From positions 50,439,090 through 50,503,089 of the forward strand of contig CM070908.1 of NCBI GenBank assembly GCA_036417435.1: a stretch of DNA of 64,000 nucleotides. Direction: 5' to 3'. This stretch comes from Inia geoffrensis (lineage: Eukaryota; Chordata; Mammalia; Artiodactyla; Iniidae). Positions 1 through 11,884 of the stretch are shown piece after piece. Numbering within the stretch: position 1 is the first letter of the stretch; each line of letters opens with the position of its first letter. The translations under genes and the position numbers were made by a program. The notes beneath the pieces were generated by a model, which had not been told where the DNA came from, searched no databases, and saw only the letters and a list, made by a program, of their open reading frames with translations.

Positions 1-865
1 ATCTCTTACAGTTTTCTTACATTCTTCTCATACCTTATAAACTCTTCTCAAAATATCCAGTTTGAGTGTAACATCTGTCTCCTGCCAGGACCCCACTGAT
101 CTAGCTGTGCGATGGAGCCAGGAAGATAGAGACGTGGGCAGCCAGAAGTAGCAAGGAGAAGGTCAGATAGAAGCAAGGGAATCTAATCTGTGAGACAATC
201 TGTTGACTGAGGGAATGACAGGGTGACGGACATCTCAACTGTACTTCTGTGGCCAGAGGACATCAAGGACCACCCCCAATCCCCTGCCCCTGCAAAGACT
301 TGGCTGTATGTGTCTTAGGGTGCATTTCTCTGGAAGCAGGTCCTATGGGTGCAAGCATTTTACATGAGAGCTAATCCTTGGGCCTATCAGTAGGGAAGGA
401 GGCAAGCGACTCAGGGGAGGGAAGGATTACTGCTTTCTGTATCTGACTCTGGAAACAAATGGAGAGCCTGGCCTTCAGAATTTTCCCACTGGAGAGATGA
501 GGGGGGCAAAGAGAGTTATACACCAGCCCCCGCCCACTGAGGCATCCACTGGTTGAGGGATGTTCCCAGGCAGCATGCCCAGGAAGGAGTGGGAAGGGCA
601 GAGAGAAGCCCCAGCCAGGAAGGCAGAGCACAGGCAGAGAGATGGAGGTGCCGGCGTGAAAGTCTGTGGGTGTGCGCTGCTACAGGAAAGCCCGAGGGGT
701 GTGGTTGGGCGTAGACAGCATATACCCAAAACCAAAGTAAGCTGGGTGTCTCTGAATTGATTGAGACTGTTTCTAAGTGGAAAGTGGCTCCAGAGAGAAA
801 TTAATTTGATTTATAGACAAAAGAAAATAAATTCTGTTTGCATTTGAGTTTATGGATGGAGATTC
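1..865. other. Unique-looking sequence, no gene seen
   Basis: No coding exon, RNA gene or confident repeat was recognised. The open frames here are short, overlap on both strands and resemble no protein family known to me. A purine-rich stretch runs through about 560-660. Confidence 0.5.
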
Positions 866-1180
866 ACATCCACTCAGTTAACAGAAAACAGAAACCTACT
901 CAAGCTAGGACAAGCATAAAGGAGAATTCATCACAGGCACACAGGGAACCCAAGGGCTGGAGTCTGAACTGTATCAGGGCCTGACTGAAAACTGGAATTG
1001 CATCAGGAAAAAAGGCAGCTGATCTCTCTCAACACGGGGCCCCTCTCCAGGGTTCCCCAGCCTTGGGGAACCTTCACGTACTGCCTGTGCTGCTTCATAT
1101 CCCCTCCCTCTCTCTCCTTCCACCTTCCAGTTTTCTTCGTTCTGTCTGCATGTGGCCCCCCAAATGGCAACCCCATCTCT
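866..1180. repeat. Probable ancient interspersed repeat, family unassigned
   Basis: The run of an AAACAGAAACC-type start, GAGAATTCATCACAGG, a GGAGTCTGAACTG stretch and then a pyrimidine-rich CTCTCTC/CCTTCCACC stretch resembles a common mammalian repeat layout. I cannot name the family. No coding potential is visible. Confidence 0.3.
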
Positions 1181-1184
1181 GTTG

Positions 1185-1795
1185 GGCAAAATTCTAAGAT
1201 GCCTCCATGAGTCCCCACTCCTTGGTGGACATAACCACATAATCTCCAGTATCATGAGTGTGATGGATTTCACCCCCATGATTAGGTGACATTAAATGGC
1301 ACAGTGGACCTTAAGGAAAAAGGGCTATTTGGGTGAGCCTGACACAATCAGGTGAACCTTAAAAGTGTCTGAGCTCCTCCTGAGAAAAAGAGAAGAAACA
1401 TGAAAGGGATTAAACATGAGGGAGATTCTCCAGTGCTGGCCTCGGAGATGGAGGGGGCAACAGGGCAAGGATTGCGGGCAGCATTTAGGAGCCAAGAAGA
1501 GATCCCAGTCAGCAGCCAGCAAGGAAACAAGAACTTTACAATCACTGAAAAAAATGAATTTGGTCAACAGCCCAAAAGACCTGGAAGTGGATTCTCCTTC
1601 AGAGCCTCATAAAGGAACACAGCTCAACCAATGCAACTCCAGCCTTGTAAGACTGTAAGCCTTGTAAGAACCCAGCCACGTGGGGCCTGGACTTCTGACC
1701 TCCAGAGCTGCAGGCTAATAAATGGGTACTGTTTTAATCTGCTAAATTTGCAATAATTTATTACACAATCATAGGATACTAGTATACCATCCCTG
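1185..1795 (+). repeat. MaLR/MLT1-like solitary LTR (degraded)
   Basis: Typical MaLR LTR landmarks appear in order: GGTGACATTAAATGGCA near 1286, a GAGATGGAGGGGGCAACAGGGCAAGG stretch near 1445 (quoted only as a landmark), GGACTTCTGACCTCCAGAGC near 1688, the polyadenylation motif AATAAATG at 1719, and a TTTTAATCTGCTAAATTTG end. It is an old non-coding copy with no internal retroviral region beside it. The outer edges are approximate. Confidence 0.6.
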
Positions 1796-2150
1796 GCTCT
1801 ACATTATCTCCTAATTCAAACACCCAACTCCAACTATATAGTCTCTAAGTCCTAAAATAGTAGAGAGAATCAACTTGTTCCTGTTGGGTGAAGGGTCCAC
1901 CACTGGTCTAGAGCACTGTGGCTACTGGCCCAGGCAGGTTTCCTACCGCTCACTCAGCAGTGGCTGCGATGTACAGTCTCAAGCAAGGGGACATGGACAA
2001 GGCAGGCAACCTGCCTGGCATGTTCTGCTATCGCCCTTCCAACTCAGATGATGTAGCAACCTATTAGTCTAGATCCTGCCTTACAGTATGTGCAATTTCT
2101 CTCACCAGATGAGCCCATCAAAGGGTAGTTTGCTGCAGGGAGACAAGCAC
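1796..2150. other. No feature recognised
   Basis: Single-copy-looking sequence. I see no gene, RNA or repeat that I can support here. Confidence 0.5.
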
Positions 2151-2154
2151 TATC

Positions 2155-2350
2155 CCATGGGGCAAAGATGTGGGTATGAATCCCAGTCATTCTACTTATT
2201 TGCTGTGTGAGCATAAGCAAGCCACTTAACCTCTCGGGACCTCTGTCCTCATTTGTGACATGGCAGTCCTATATTGATACCTACCATTCAGGGCTGTTGT
2301 GATAATTAAATGAGATGAAGTAGGTAAAGCCCTTCATGAATCTTCAATAA
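2155..2350 (+). repeat. MIR SINE, sense
   Basis: It matches the MIR order: TGTGTGAGCATAAGCAAGCCACTTAACCTCT-like core (2203-2234), a CCTCATTTGTGACATGG motif, then GTTGTGATAATTAAATGAGAT. MIR is an ancient mammalian tRNA-derived SINE. This copy is heavily diverged and its edges are approximate. Confidence 0.75.
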
Positions 2351-2604
2351 GTATCAATTCCCTTCTGCAATTTTTAGTCTATTTTCTGTGTCCACCATAG
2401 CAGCTGGCACAACAGTGCTCTAAGCTCATTGCTGCGTCAAACCAAACAAATGAAAAAAAAAATCCATACGTTGGTTGTCTGATTGGTGTGGCAACCAATA
2501 GCAGAGAAGTAACCCGATTATGACAAGCAGCAATGGTGTCCACAGAGGACAAACTGAGTAACAGTTCCCCCAGATGTGAGTTGGCTGAAAAAGTAATAAT
2601 GAAT

Positions 2605-2850
2605 AGCATGATGTTAGCATCTAGCGTTAATTGAAAGTATCCTGCGTACAAGCACTGTGCTGAGGGCCCCCCCTGGTGTATCTCCTTTGAAGCTTAACAA
2701 GGGTCTCTCTAAGTGCCATCAATACCCATTTTACACATGAGGAACAGAGATTCAGAGAGATGCGATGACCTAATGCCAGCTTGGAAGGGGCAGGGTCAAA
2801 ATTCAACCCTGGGTCTATATGACTCCAAAGTCCAAAGCTTTGAGCCACTT
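2605..2850 (-). repeat. MIR SINE, antisense
   Basis: Antisense MIR landmarks are CAAGCACTGTGCTGAGG, ACCCATTTTACACATGAGGA and the run to GACTCCAAAGTCCAAAG at 2821-2837. It is a diverged copy of an ancient element. Confidence 0.75.
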
Positions 2851-4200
2851 TGCTTCAAATTGTCATGAATGTGGCAACCCTCTGCCGGAAACAGTTCTAG
2901 CTCTAGAAACACCTGTGGTATCCATGGAGTCTGAAACTTAAAGATAAGATATAATACCCTTCATTGGCTGTTGGGCTCTTTTCAAATCTTTACATTTCCA
3001 AGTATTTTTTTTTAATCACAGGGCAAGAAAAGTATCCAAGAAAAAGATAATGAGTTTATGTCTGCCAAACCGAAAGCTATTCAAAAGAGAGCCCAGAGCA
3101 ACTCCATTTCCCTGCCAAGAGGAACACTCCATCAGTTAAGTCTTCCAAACAATTTCCCCTTGATTTTCAGCTGTTTAAAAAATAAAGACAAAATGAGAAG
3201 ACTGTTGTTTTCTGGTGTTGGAAGCTAAGAGTCTCTGGTTTTTGTCTTTGTTTTTTAGCAGAACTGAGACCTCCCAAGTGGCTAAAAGTTCTCTGCACAG
3301 CTTGGGGTATCAGTAAAACACCTGGGTTGCCCTTGACAAACATGATTGCCCTTGGGAATACGATATTCCGATTTATTGATTCCACACCCAGATGGTGCAG
3401 GCCCTCTACTCCCCACCATGTAAGAGTGACAGTGCAGGAGAGCAAGCCCCACTGTCACAATACCCCCAGGCTCACTTTGACAGTTTTCATAAGCTTGCCC
3501 ATTCCCCATTTAAGAATGAGCCATTATTGCTCAAGCCTTTTCAAGTCAGCTTGAAATTCACCTTGGCAAGGATCCTGTCCTTCTGGACGCTTCCCCCTGG
3601 CTTTTCAAACTCAGTAAAAGGAATTGAGACCTAGTGGGAAATGCCTGCCTGTCTAGAGTCGATACAAAATCTCCCACAGGGCTGCCCTGGCTCTGAGCTA
3701 ATTGGGCTGTTTGATTCTACAACAGTATCAGGAAAAACTAAGGGTGACTCTACACCAGCCTCCGTGCCCCTGTCTCTGAAAGTTTAGAGGGTCTGTGGAA
3801 ATCAGAGAACACGATGAATCGCAGAATATTATTTGCTTCCATGGGTACCTGGGGTGTACTTTTGAACCCCAGGCCCCATCGAAATAAAATGCTGCTTATT
3901 CGTATGACACATTGACAAATAGCAAAATTAAACAGATGCAAAAAGTTATAGACCCCCTTCCTCTGCACTGTGCCTTGTCTACATGGCAAATTCCTTTTCA
4001 AACTTCAAACTCACTCTATCCTAAAGTCACCCCTTCCACAGGAGGTCTTCCCTGAGCTCAACTTAGCCTGGCACCATGCTCCCTCCCCTGTGCTCTTCAG
4101 CACCAATGACACATTGACACTGGCCATGAGAGTCTGTGAAATGACAAACTGGCGACCCCCAATAACCAAGCCTGTGAATGCAGGACCCCCTGTTATGTAG
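2851..4200. other. No gene recognised
   Basis: About 1.35 kb of apparently unique sequence. The open frames on both strands are under 100 codons and show no family motif. No splice-flanked conserved exon could be recognised by eye. Confidence 0.5.
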
Positions 4201-4214
4201 AAAAGACCCTGTTG

Positions 4215-4540
4215 CACAGACCTACTAGAGAATGGACTTGAGGATATGGGGAGGGGGAAGGGTAAGCTGTGACAAAGCGAGAGAGAGGCATGGACATATA
4301 TACACTACCAAACGTAGGGTAGAGAGCTAGTGGGAAGCAGCCGCATAGCACAGGGAGATCAGCTCGGTGCTTTGTGACCGCCTGGAGGGGTGGGATAGGG
4401 AGGGTGGGAGGGAGGGAGTTTCAAGAGGGGAGAGATATGGGAACATATGTATATGTATAACTGATTCACTTTTTTATAAAGCAGAAACTAACACACCATT
4501 GTAAAGCAATTATACTCCAATAAAGATGTAAAAAAAAAAA
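4215..4540 (+). mobile_element. 5'-truncated L1 3' UTR stub with perfect TSD
   Basis: The copy carries the cetartiodactyl L1 3' end: GCATAGCACAGGGAGATCAG, GCAGAAACTAACACACCATT and AATTATACTCCAATAAAGATG followed by an A tail. AAAAGACCCTGTTG stands on both sides (4201-4214 and 4541-4554), a perfect 14-bp target-site duplication. This is an ordinary L1 insertion that kept only about 325 bp. The same 3' UTR occurs in L1-A and, antisense, in L1-B. Confidence 0.93.
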
Positions 4541-4754
4541 AAAAGACCCTGTTGTATAGGAAAGTGCTCTTCAAGGTATGGTTCACGAACTTGGCAAGCC
4601 CACATAAGTCAAGGTCAGCGTTTAGAAAGCTCTGCAGTTATTTGACAGTGCTGGGACCTTCTACCAAAGGATCAGTGCACGACAGACAGGAGATAAAAAA
4701 ATAAAACTACTTCTTCTTTAAATCAGAGTTTGGGACATACTGGGATAAGAGACA

Positions 4755-4806
4755 CACAGGAAGGGAGGGAGGGAGGGAAGAATAAAGGGAGGGAGGAAGG
4801 AAGAAA
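4755..4806 (+). repeat. (GGGA/GGAA)n purine-rich low-complexity tract
   Basis: Repeating GGGA and GGAA units with an ATAAA interruption. It is a plain microsatellite-like tract with no coding meaning. Confidence 0.85.
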
Positions 4807-4904
4807 GTAAAGGTGAGTAGGAGTAAGGGAATTAAAAATAATAGGCAGTCTTTGTATCATTAGTTAAAATACACAAAGTATTTTCACACATATTACATCA
4901 CTGG

Positions 4905-5320
4905 GCCTCGACCTCGTTGATGCAAGGTCTTCCTTCTGCTCCTCAAACACTCCAAGCATGTGTTCTCTTTCCTTTGTTCTCTTCTTTCCCTGGGTGCACT
5001 GCCCTCCACTGGTTTCTTCCCCTATTATGATCACAGTTCATATGTAATCTCCTCAGGGAGCCTTCCTGGCCACCCAATCTAGAATGTTCTCCTCCCCCAC
5101 CCCATGCCATCCCTCTCTATGACAGTGGTTTGGGGTTTTTTTCCCCTCTATGGAACTTCAAATGATCCAAACGATCTTATTCATGTATTGTCATGTTGTT
5201 TATGGTCAGTCTCCCCACTAGAAGGTAAGCTCCTTAAGAACAGGAATGTCTTGTTCACTCCCAGAATTCCCTAAGCTGGGACGTGCCCAGCATATGAACA
5301 AGTGAATGAATGAATGATTA
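4905..5320 (+). repeat. LINE-2 (L2) 3' end, sense
   Basis: L2 3' landmarks are GAGCCTTCCTGGCCACCC (5059), CCCCACTAGAAGGTAAGCTCC (about 5212), AGAACAGGAATGTCTTGTTCA and the terminal GTGAATGAATGAATG (5301-5315). It is an ancient, inactive fragment. Confidence 0.75.
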
Positions 5321-5699
5321 AACTAGCAAATGAAAACAGTATATATCCTTGTTTCCACTTAAAATGCAAAGAAAATAAGCGTTTATGGACTTTGTCCAAA
5401 ACAAATTGAGGGTCTTGCCCAAGGATGCACAGATCCATAGGAGACCCTGGGCTCCAAGAGAACCTCCCAACTCCAAATGCAGTTGCTTCCACCTTATAAC
5501 ACTGCCAGGATGTCAGCGAAAGACCTACAGAGCCTTGAAACATCCAATAAGGAAACTCACATAGGTTGTGTGAAGCTATCATCAGCTTCTGAAGTTCAAA
5601 TAAGCACCCCTTTGATATTAAACAGAAAACAGCAGAGCCCTGGAGGGTCTCCCTCCAGTGACATCCAACCCAAACAATTCTTTACATCCCTGCTCTATT

Positions 5700-5850
5700 C
5701 TTAAAAAAGTGGTAAAAGCAAAGACTTTGGAGCCAGGCACACCTGAGTTCAAACCCTGAATTTTCTCCTCCTGTGGCTAGTTCCCACATCTCCGTCCCCA
5801 TCAGGTTCTTCACTTTGCAGAGCATGCATGAGGATTCAACGGATGACGGA
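5700..5850 (+). repeat. MIR SINE fragment, sense
   Basis: The GACTTTGGAGCCAGGCACAC and TGAGTTCAAACCCTGA motifs match the 5' half of MIR. The A and B box relics are still visible. A CTTTGCAGAGCATGCATGAGGATTCAAC stretch follows the usual MIR order. Confidence 0.65.
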
Positions 5851-6274
5851 GGCAAAGTGACCCCAGAAGCATTCAACCAAGACAATCCCTCCTTCTTCCT
5901 GTTGACATCTTGTTTAACATCAACTAGTATTACCGGTGTCAAGAGGATGGGAAAGTGAGTACAGAATGAATGAAGATTCACAATCCACATGGGTTTTCAA
6001 GTTAGTAAAGAGCTCTCCAGCTGGCCCTACTATGTACATGAGGTCCTCACATGTATCCTCCTAACTAAATAATGTTTTAGCTATTCTGTGACCTCACATG
6101 CAGTCTCGTGGCTAAGAAAATAGCCCTCAGAGTGACCTTCATCTAGGATAAAGGAGGAAATGGCTGCTTCCAAGACCAAAATACAACTGTACTAGGAAAT
6201 AATCTTAGTTCTTGAAAATTGACGTTTTCACTTTATTTCTGCTTTTCTCCTCCAGCAGCTCAACTAGTAGAAAC

Positions 6275-6455
6275 TAGCTTTGAATGCAGACAAGGGTTCA
6301 AATCCAGCCCTGCCATTTGCTGGCAAGTTACTTCACATGTCTAAGCCTCAGTTTCCAGATCTGTAAAATGGGCATAATACTTTCACCTCAATGTGTTCTT
6401 GGTCAGCTTAGAGATGATATAGTAAAGACTATGGGAGATGCTCAATAAACAGGAC
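6275..6455 (+). repeat. MIR SINE, sense
   Basis: The order is GGTTCAAATCCAGCCCTGCC, the core GCAAGTTACTTCACATGTCTAAGCCTCAG, ATCTGTAAAATGGGCATAAT and AGATGCTCAATAAAC. This is one of the better preserved MIR copies in the window. Confidence 0.85.
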
Positions 6456-6538
6456 TTTAATTCCTCCCCCCAAATACTTGGTCTTAATCACAGGCAAAAA
6501 CATTTGCCAGTAAAAGCATGAAAGATGAAAGTCCCTTT

Positions 6539-6600
6539 ACAATAGTGCCTGGAACGTAGTGGGCACCCAATAACTATTTGATGAATGAATAAAATGGGTA
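6539..6600 (+). repeat. L2/MIR-type 3' tail
   Basis: The short motif GTGCCTGGAACGTAGTGGGC followed by a TGATGAATGAATAAA end is typical of the L2 family 3' terminus. It is too short to place more precisely. Confidence 0.5.
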
Positions 6601-7310
6601 TTTGTTTGCAACTGTCAAAGAGGGAAAAGGTTCGTATCCTGAAACCTGGCTCGATGTCCCAGAATTTCAACTCATGACATTAGCCCTAATTCATAAGAAT
6701 TCACGAAGAACTACGTCAGTTTAGTCTAAAATTTTTGCTCACCTTTTAGCTCCTCTCCAACTTAGTTAAAGAGCCCATAATTTAAGGCCAAATGTGAGTG
6801 GTGATATGGCCCACTAGGTGTTAGACAAAAGCTCCAAAAGTAATGTCTCCACAGCCACCAAAGTGACTCTTTTCCCTGGAAGAGGAGCAGACAGATCCCG
6901 ATGGAAGGAGTGTTCGAGGTGGCCACCCTCAAGGCAATCTGGCCCTGACTGCAAAGCACAGTTCATTCAAATCAAGGCCACCGACTGAACCTGGCTTTTC
7001 AACTGTGCTCCAGTGTTTTCTGTCAAGAAAATGATGCAGGAAATGCCACCCAAAACTTAGATAAGAGCAGGAAGGAAGAGAATCAGGCCAAGATTGAGGA
7101 GCCTGAGAGGTGTCCCCGCGCTGGGGTTTGCAAAGCTCCACACAAGTTCAGATCTAGCACTTTGCAGAGAGATGCAGCTGTCTATCAGACATCAACCCTG
7201 GTTTGCAAAGCTGTCAGTCACCACCGTGAACTACAAAGTCACCGTGTGAACTGGCTAGGACCCATGAGGATTTCCACAAAACAAAAATCCAGATTTAAAA
7301 AAATGCCGGT

Positions 7311-7517
7311 GGGGCTTCCCTGGTGGCGCAGTGGTTGAGAGTCCGTCTGTCGATGCAGGGGACAGGGTTCGTGCCCCGGTCCGGGAGGATCCCACATGCC
7401 GCGGAGCGGCTGGGCCCGTGATCCATGGCCGCTGAGCCTGCGCGTCCGGAGCCTGTGCTCCGCAACCGGAGAGGCCACAACAGTGAGAGGCCCGCGTACC
7501 GCAAAAAAAAAAAAAAA
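7311..7517 (+). mobile_element. Short CHR-type tRNA SINE, sense
   Basis: This is a complete short-form SINE. It starts with the GGGGCTTCCCTGGTGGCGC head (A box TGGCGCAGTGG), then B box GGTTCGTGCC, a CpG-rich body and the GCGTACCGC terminus, followed by 15 A. It is a non-coding RNA polymerase III retroposon mobilised by L1. Its CpGs are largely intact, which suggests a young insertion. Confidence 0.95.
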
Positions 7518-7544
7518 TTCCTCATTATTTCATGTATCCTCCAA

Positions 7545-7579
7545 CTGTACCGCAAAAAAAAAAAAAAAAAAAAAAAAAA
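7545..7579 (+). repeat. Second ACTGTACCGC(A)n tail 30 bp downstream
   Basis: After the first A tail and 30 bp of ordinary sequence, the SINE terminal octamer GTACCGC reappears, followed by about 26 A. No SINE body precedes it. It could be a near-total 5' truncation of another copy or a duplicated tail. Confidence 0.6.
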
Positions 7580-8685
7580 GTTCTTTTCATAAAGAGAGAG
7601 GAAGCATCCAAAGGTTTCTGGCAATTCCTTTGTTTTATGGAGGCAGTTAAAAGGAAACCAGGAAGGAAGAGAAATCTTTCCACTTCTGTGACAGGCCTTG
7701 CAAATATTCTTATTTTAAGGAAACACTGCCATTTCTTTTGCTACCCAGTTACAGTAAATGATGCCTAGAAAATGGCACAGCCAGTGTAAACCAAAATTCT
7801 CTTAGTCTCTACTGAAGTCCGTCTTCAAAGACACCTACATCATTAAATGCCTGATGCCACTTGGCTTGAAAAAGTTTTCACTAGAAAAATTAGTGAAATA
7901 CTAATACATGCAACCACACTATCAGAATTATTTATGAAACAGGTACCAGTGGGGAGGAAAATGAATTGTACAAATAAGCTGCCTAAATCCTCAGGGTTGT
8001 GATGGAAATTGCTCTGATTTCTGTGGATGACTTAAGACGGAAGCTTTGTTGTTATTCTTTTCAGAATTCAATAGTTGTTAACTGATCACACTTTTGCTTC
8101 TACAATGACTTCTGTAAAGTGTGAGAAGAAAACCAAAGGGACTCATTACTAAATATTTTAAAAAATAATTGTGAAAGGGAAAGGAAAGGAAATCTGTGTG
8201 TGATCTCCATATATGTTATCTGTATATTGTTTTCCCCATTACATATAAGAAACCAACCTCTCCTGTCCATAAAGAAAATTTATTCCGGAACATAACTGAC
8301 ATTCCAGTAAAGTAAAATATTTTCAGTGTTGCCATTCCGATTATGAAAAAGGTACAGTATTTTGGAAAAATTAAATTTGTGTCAAGATGGATATTTTAAT
8401 TTATAATGGGAAGTTAACATACATGCCTGTAACAAGAGCTCTAAACTATCTTTTAATTTATTATTTAGAACTTTATATCATTATGTGCACACCCTCAAAA
8501 CTGTCAATCCTCCAAGCACAGCTCTGAGCGGATATGCTCAAAGGTGTCGGTAACACCTAAGTGATGCTTTGAACTACATGGTAAAGTCAATAGAAAGTTG
8601 ATGAAAATGCAGATTACAGGGAAAAGTTTTTGGAAAATTCAAAAACTCCATGATATATAGACCAGGCAGTGAGAGCACTTGCATG
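7580..8685. other. AT-rich sequence, no gene recognised
   Basis: No coding exon, RNA gene or confident repeat. Open frames are short and featureless. Confidence 0.5.
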
Positions 8686-8689
8686 AGCA

Positions 8690-8740
8690 TTATACACACA
8701 AACACACACGCACACACATGCACACACATATGCATGCATA
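8690..8740 (+). repeat. Imperfect (CA)n microsatellite
   Basis: CACACA units interrupted by CG and TG, then a short TGCATGCATACAGGCATG stretch. The frame across it reads as a low-complexity His/Thr-rich peptide and is not a gene. Confidence 0.85.
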
Positions 8741-8884
8741 CAGGCATGTACATAGAGGACTATTTCAGAGGCACAGTCAGGAAGTCAGAGCATGTGAGCT
8801 CATGCTAGTCTCTAGAAATATCACCTACTGGAAGGGATCAACCAGTCCCTTAGAGCTAGTCATGGCTCTAGAATAGAAGTCACT

Positions 8885-9060
8885 ATTTATTTCGTGTTGA
8901 CTACATGCCAGGTGTCACGGCTAGTTCTTCATAATCATGACCTCATTTTATTCTTCCAACAACCATATTTAGTAAGTCGTAATATCCTCATTTTGCACAT
9001 AAGAAAACAGAGGTGTGTTTCATCGCCAAACTACCATATGACCTTGAAAAAAAGCAGCAA
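8885..9060 (-). repeat. MIR SINE, antisense
   Basis: GACTACATGCCAGGTGTCAC, TCATGACCTCATTTTATTC and CCTCATTTTGCACATAAGAA follow the antisense MIR order. It is a diverged ancient copy. Confidence 0.7.
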
Positions 9061-9434
9061 GGTAATTTATTTCCACGTGGTACTTGTTCCTTGCAGGCAA
9101 GCTTCCCAATGTCAGTAGGAATCAAATTTGGGTTTATATTAGATCTGTTAGTTTATTCCAAGGAATTTATAATTGAAACATAGAGAATAATGTTTTTTAT
9201 TTAATTACATTCTTTCCTTCACAACAGTATATTTTACTTTAAAAGCTAAGGATAAACACTGCCTAATATTCTGATAAAACTTTGTTTGAAGAGAATACAG
9301 AGTTAGAGTAGGTGCTGAAGAAATACCAATGCTTCTGTACAACTCAGCCTCTTTCAGTTTCATCCAGCTCAACAACTGATAATGAGTTAGTATCCCACCA
9401 CTGCCAGCAAAGACAAAAAAAAGAAAAAACAAAC

Positions 9435-9978
9435 AAATATTACCCTAGCACCTGCTATGTGCCAGACATAGGAAATACAATACCAAGTTGGCAGACGCTG
9501 CCCCTGGCCCTCATAGAACTTTCAATACTGTCATACTCTTGGGAAACAGATGATTAAACAAGTATTCCAATACAATGTTATAAGTGCTATAGAAGGAGAG
9601 AATCAGGAGATCATAGGAGCATCTACAAAGGTAAGGAAGGATTCTGAGAGAAAAATGATATCTTAGACTTGGAGGCTGAGGCAGAATTGGCCATGCATAG
9701 CAGCTATAGAAGATAAGGCTCAAATTAGGTCCTGGGTTTGAGAACACAATGTATGTTCAAGCCACTCTTAAAACAAGCACCATGATGTGGTGGGAGCACA
9801 GAGGTGGGGATGGTGGGGAGGAAGACAGTGTGAGAGGTTAGAGAAAGAGGTGGGCAAGGATGGCAAAAAATAAGCCTTGAAATACAATCAGGGGCCAAGT
9901 CATAAAAGCTTCATGTGCCATTTTAAGAAGGCTGGGTTCAATCGAAAGGGTGATGGAGCAGATTTGAAGGACTTTCAT
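9435..9978 (+). repeat. Ancient mammalian interspersed repeat, family not assigned
   Basis: It opens with CACCTGCTATGTGCCAGACA and runs through CCTCATAGAACTTTCAA, TAAGTGCTATAGAAGG, ATAAAAGCTTCATGTGCCA and a GGAGCAGATTTGAAGGACTTTCAT end. That layout is shared by many mammalian loci I recall, but I cannot name the family with certainty. A young SINE interrupts or abuts its 3' end at 9992. Confidence 0.5.
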
Positions 9979-9991
9979 CAGTAGCTACTTG

Positions 9992-10196
9992 GTTTTTTTT
10001 TTTTTGCGGTACGCGGGCCTCTCACTGTTGTGGCCTCTCCCGTTGCGGAGTACAGGCTCTGGGAGTGCAGGCTCAGCGGCCACGGCTCACGGACCCAGCC
10101 GCTCCATGGCATGTGGGATCTTCCCGGACCAGGGCACAAACCCGTGTCCCCTGCAATGGCAGGCGGACTCTCAACCACTGTGCCACCAGGGAAGCC
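9992..10196 (-). mobile_element. Short CHR-type tRNA SINE, antisense, with TSD
   Basis: The poly-T and GCGGTACGCGGGCC start, and the CCACCAGGGAAGCCC end, are the reverse complement of the short SINE. CAGTAGCTACTTG (9979-9991) and CAGTGGCTACTTG (10197-10209) form a 13-bp TSD with one mismatch. Confidence 0.95.
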
Positions 10197-10209
10197 CAGT
10201 GGCTACTTG

Positions 10210-11880
10210 TTTTAACTCCACTCCTGTCTCCAGGATGGAGTATAGCTCCGCCCCACTCTCTTGTGGCTAAAAACCTCCAGAACTTTTAGCCTCACCTCAT
10301 GTTAAAATTTTTTTTAAGTTTTTCTTCTGTGGTGGACTTTAATTACTCTAGAAAAAGAAACTCCTAATGTCTAGGACTTTCCCATCCAATCAGCATGCTC
10401 AGCCCTCCCTACATGTCACTGTTACAATATTCCCTGCCTCCCAAATCAAGGAATAGAGGTCCTTCTGATCCATGCAGAGCTAGAAGGAAAGATGTTAACT
10501 GCTCACACCCGTAGCACGAACCCACATAACTCATTCGTCTCCTACAATGCATTTGTCTCCTACACCACCCCCACTACCTTTAGCTATTTTTCCCTTGAAG
10601 CTGAAGCTTTTATGTAAATTGAAGCCATTAAATGGAATTATTCCTTAGCAGGTATCACTGATACTGGGTTAAATTCAAAACTATTCCCTCTTTAAAATTT
10701 TTAAATTACAAATATATTATGCCAGAATACAACCTTCAAAGCATAATTAAGCAGCCCTTTTTTAAAAACTTAAATACAAAGTGTGTTTTCCACAAGTTTT
10801 TTCTCCTCCTGGACAAAGAGAAAATTCCTAATGAGAAAGTGGAAAATGCTTTTGGAATAAGACAATCCAAACCAAAGGAATAAACACACACACACACACA
10901 TTTCTGCATCTGAAGACTGAATGGTAATAGAGAAAGAGTTGTTTAAAAGGGATAGTGGGATGACTGAATAAATAATATCCCAAATATTTCAAGTCTCACC
11001 CAGGAAGGAATCTCCACTAGCATAAGCTGTAATTTGCCACAGGCAGATGAGAGACTCTAATTCAGAACATAAGCTGGACTCCCACCTATAAAAAATTCTA
11101 CAAGCAACAGCATGCCCTGGCTAGAATAACGATGCATGACTCATGGCTGAGAACATTCCACAGCTCAACAGACGGCTCTCTTCTGGGGTTTAAGACAAGC
11201 AGGCATCAGGCGGCATCCAGATAACAACAGTGAGCTACTGACCCAAAAAGGAGAAAGTCAGGGGCACAGGGGTTCACCAGCCCAGGGAGACGGCATATCT
11301 TTTGAAACACACCATTTTCTGGGCGTGCGCCCTGCAGGAATTTCCCTGAAACACAGAACAAAGCAATTGCTTTGTTACAGAAGCGTGTCAAGGAATTCGT
11401 AAAACGAGAACCGTTGGCACAAATGAAATTCCATGACTCAAATTTTTAATACGCTGAGAGATGTAGATCTTGGTTGTTTTGTTTTTTATCTCTCAGAAGC
11501 TAAATCTTGTTACAGTACATCTAGATTCTACTTGAGGTTTATCCCTCTGGTATATTCCAGTTCAAATTCTGCATTTTCCCAGTGCACATCCTCATCTGTA
11601 CCACAGAGAAAAATAAATCCGTTAATGACGGTGAGCCTTTGTTTGGTCCTGTGAGAGCCCATACCCACTCAATTGGACGGCACTGCACCCTAACCCCAGC
11701 ACATCCAAACCTGAACCTACTGTCCGCCCTCCAAATCCCAACCCTCCTTTCAGCTTCCCAAACTGGTAGCTGGTAACCATCCACCTTCCACAATCTAGAA
11801 GCCCAGGGGTCACCTTTTCCTCCTCCCGTCCCTTCCTTCTCTAGCCAGTAACCACACCCTGTCACTTGGACAGTGGAAAC
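10210..11880. other. No gene recognised; one short (CA)n at 10885-10902
   Basis: About 1.7 kb without recognisable exon, RNA or confident repeat, apart from a small CACACA run near 10885. Open frames are short. Confidence 0.5.
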
Positions 11881-11884
11881 CTCT

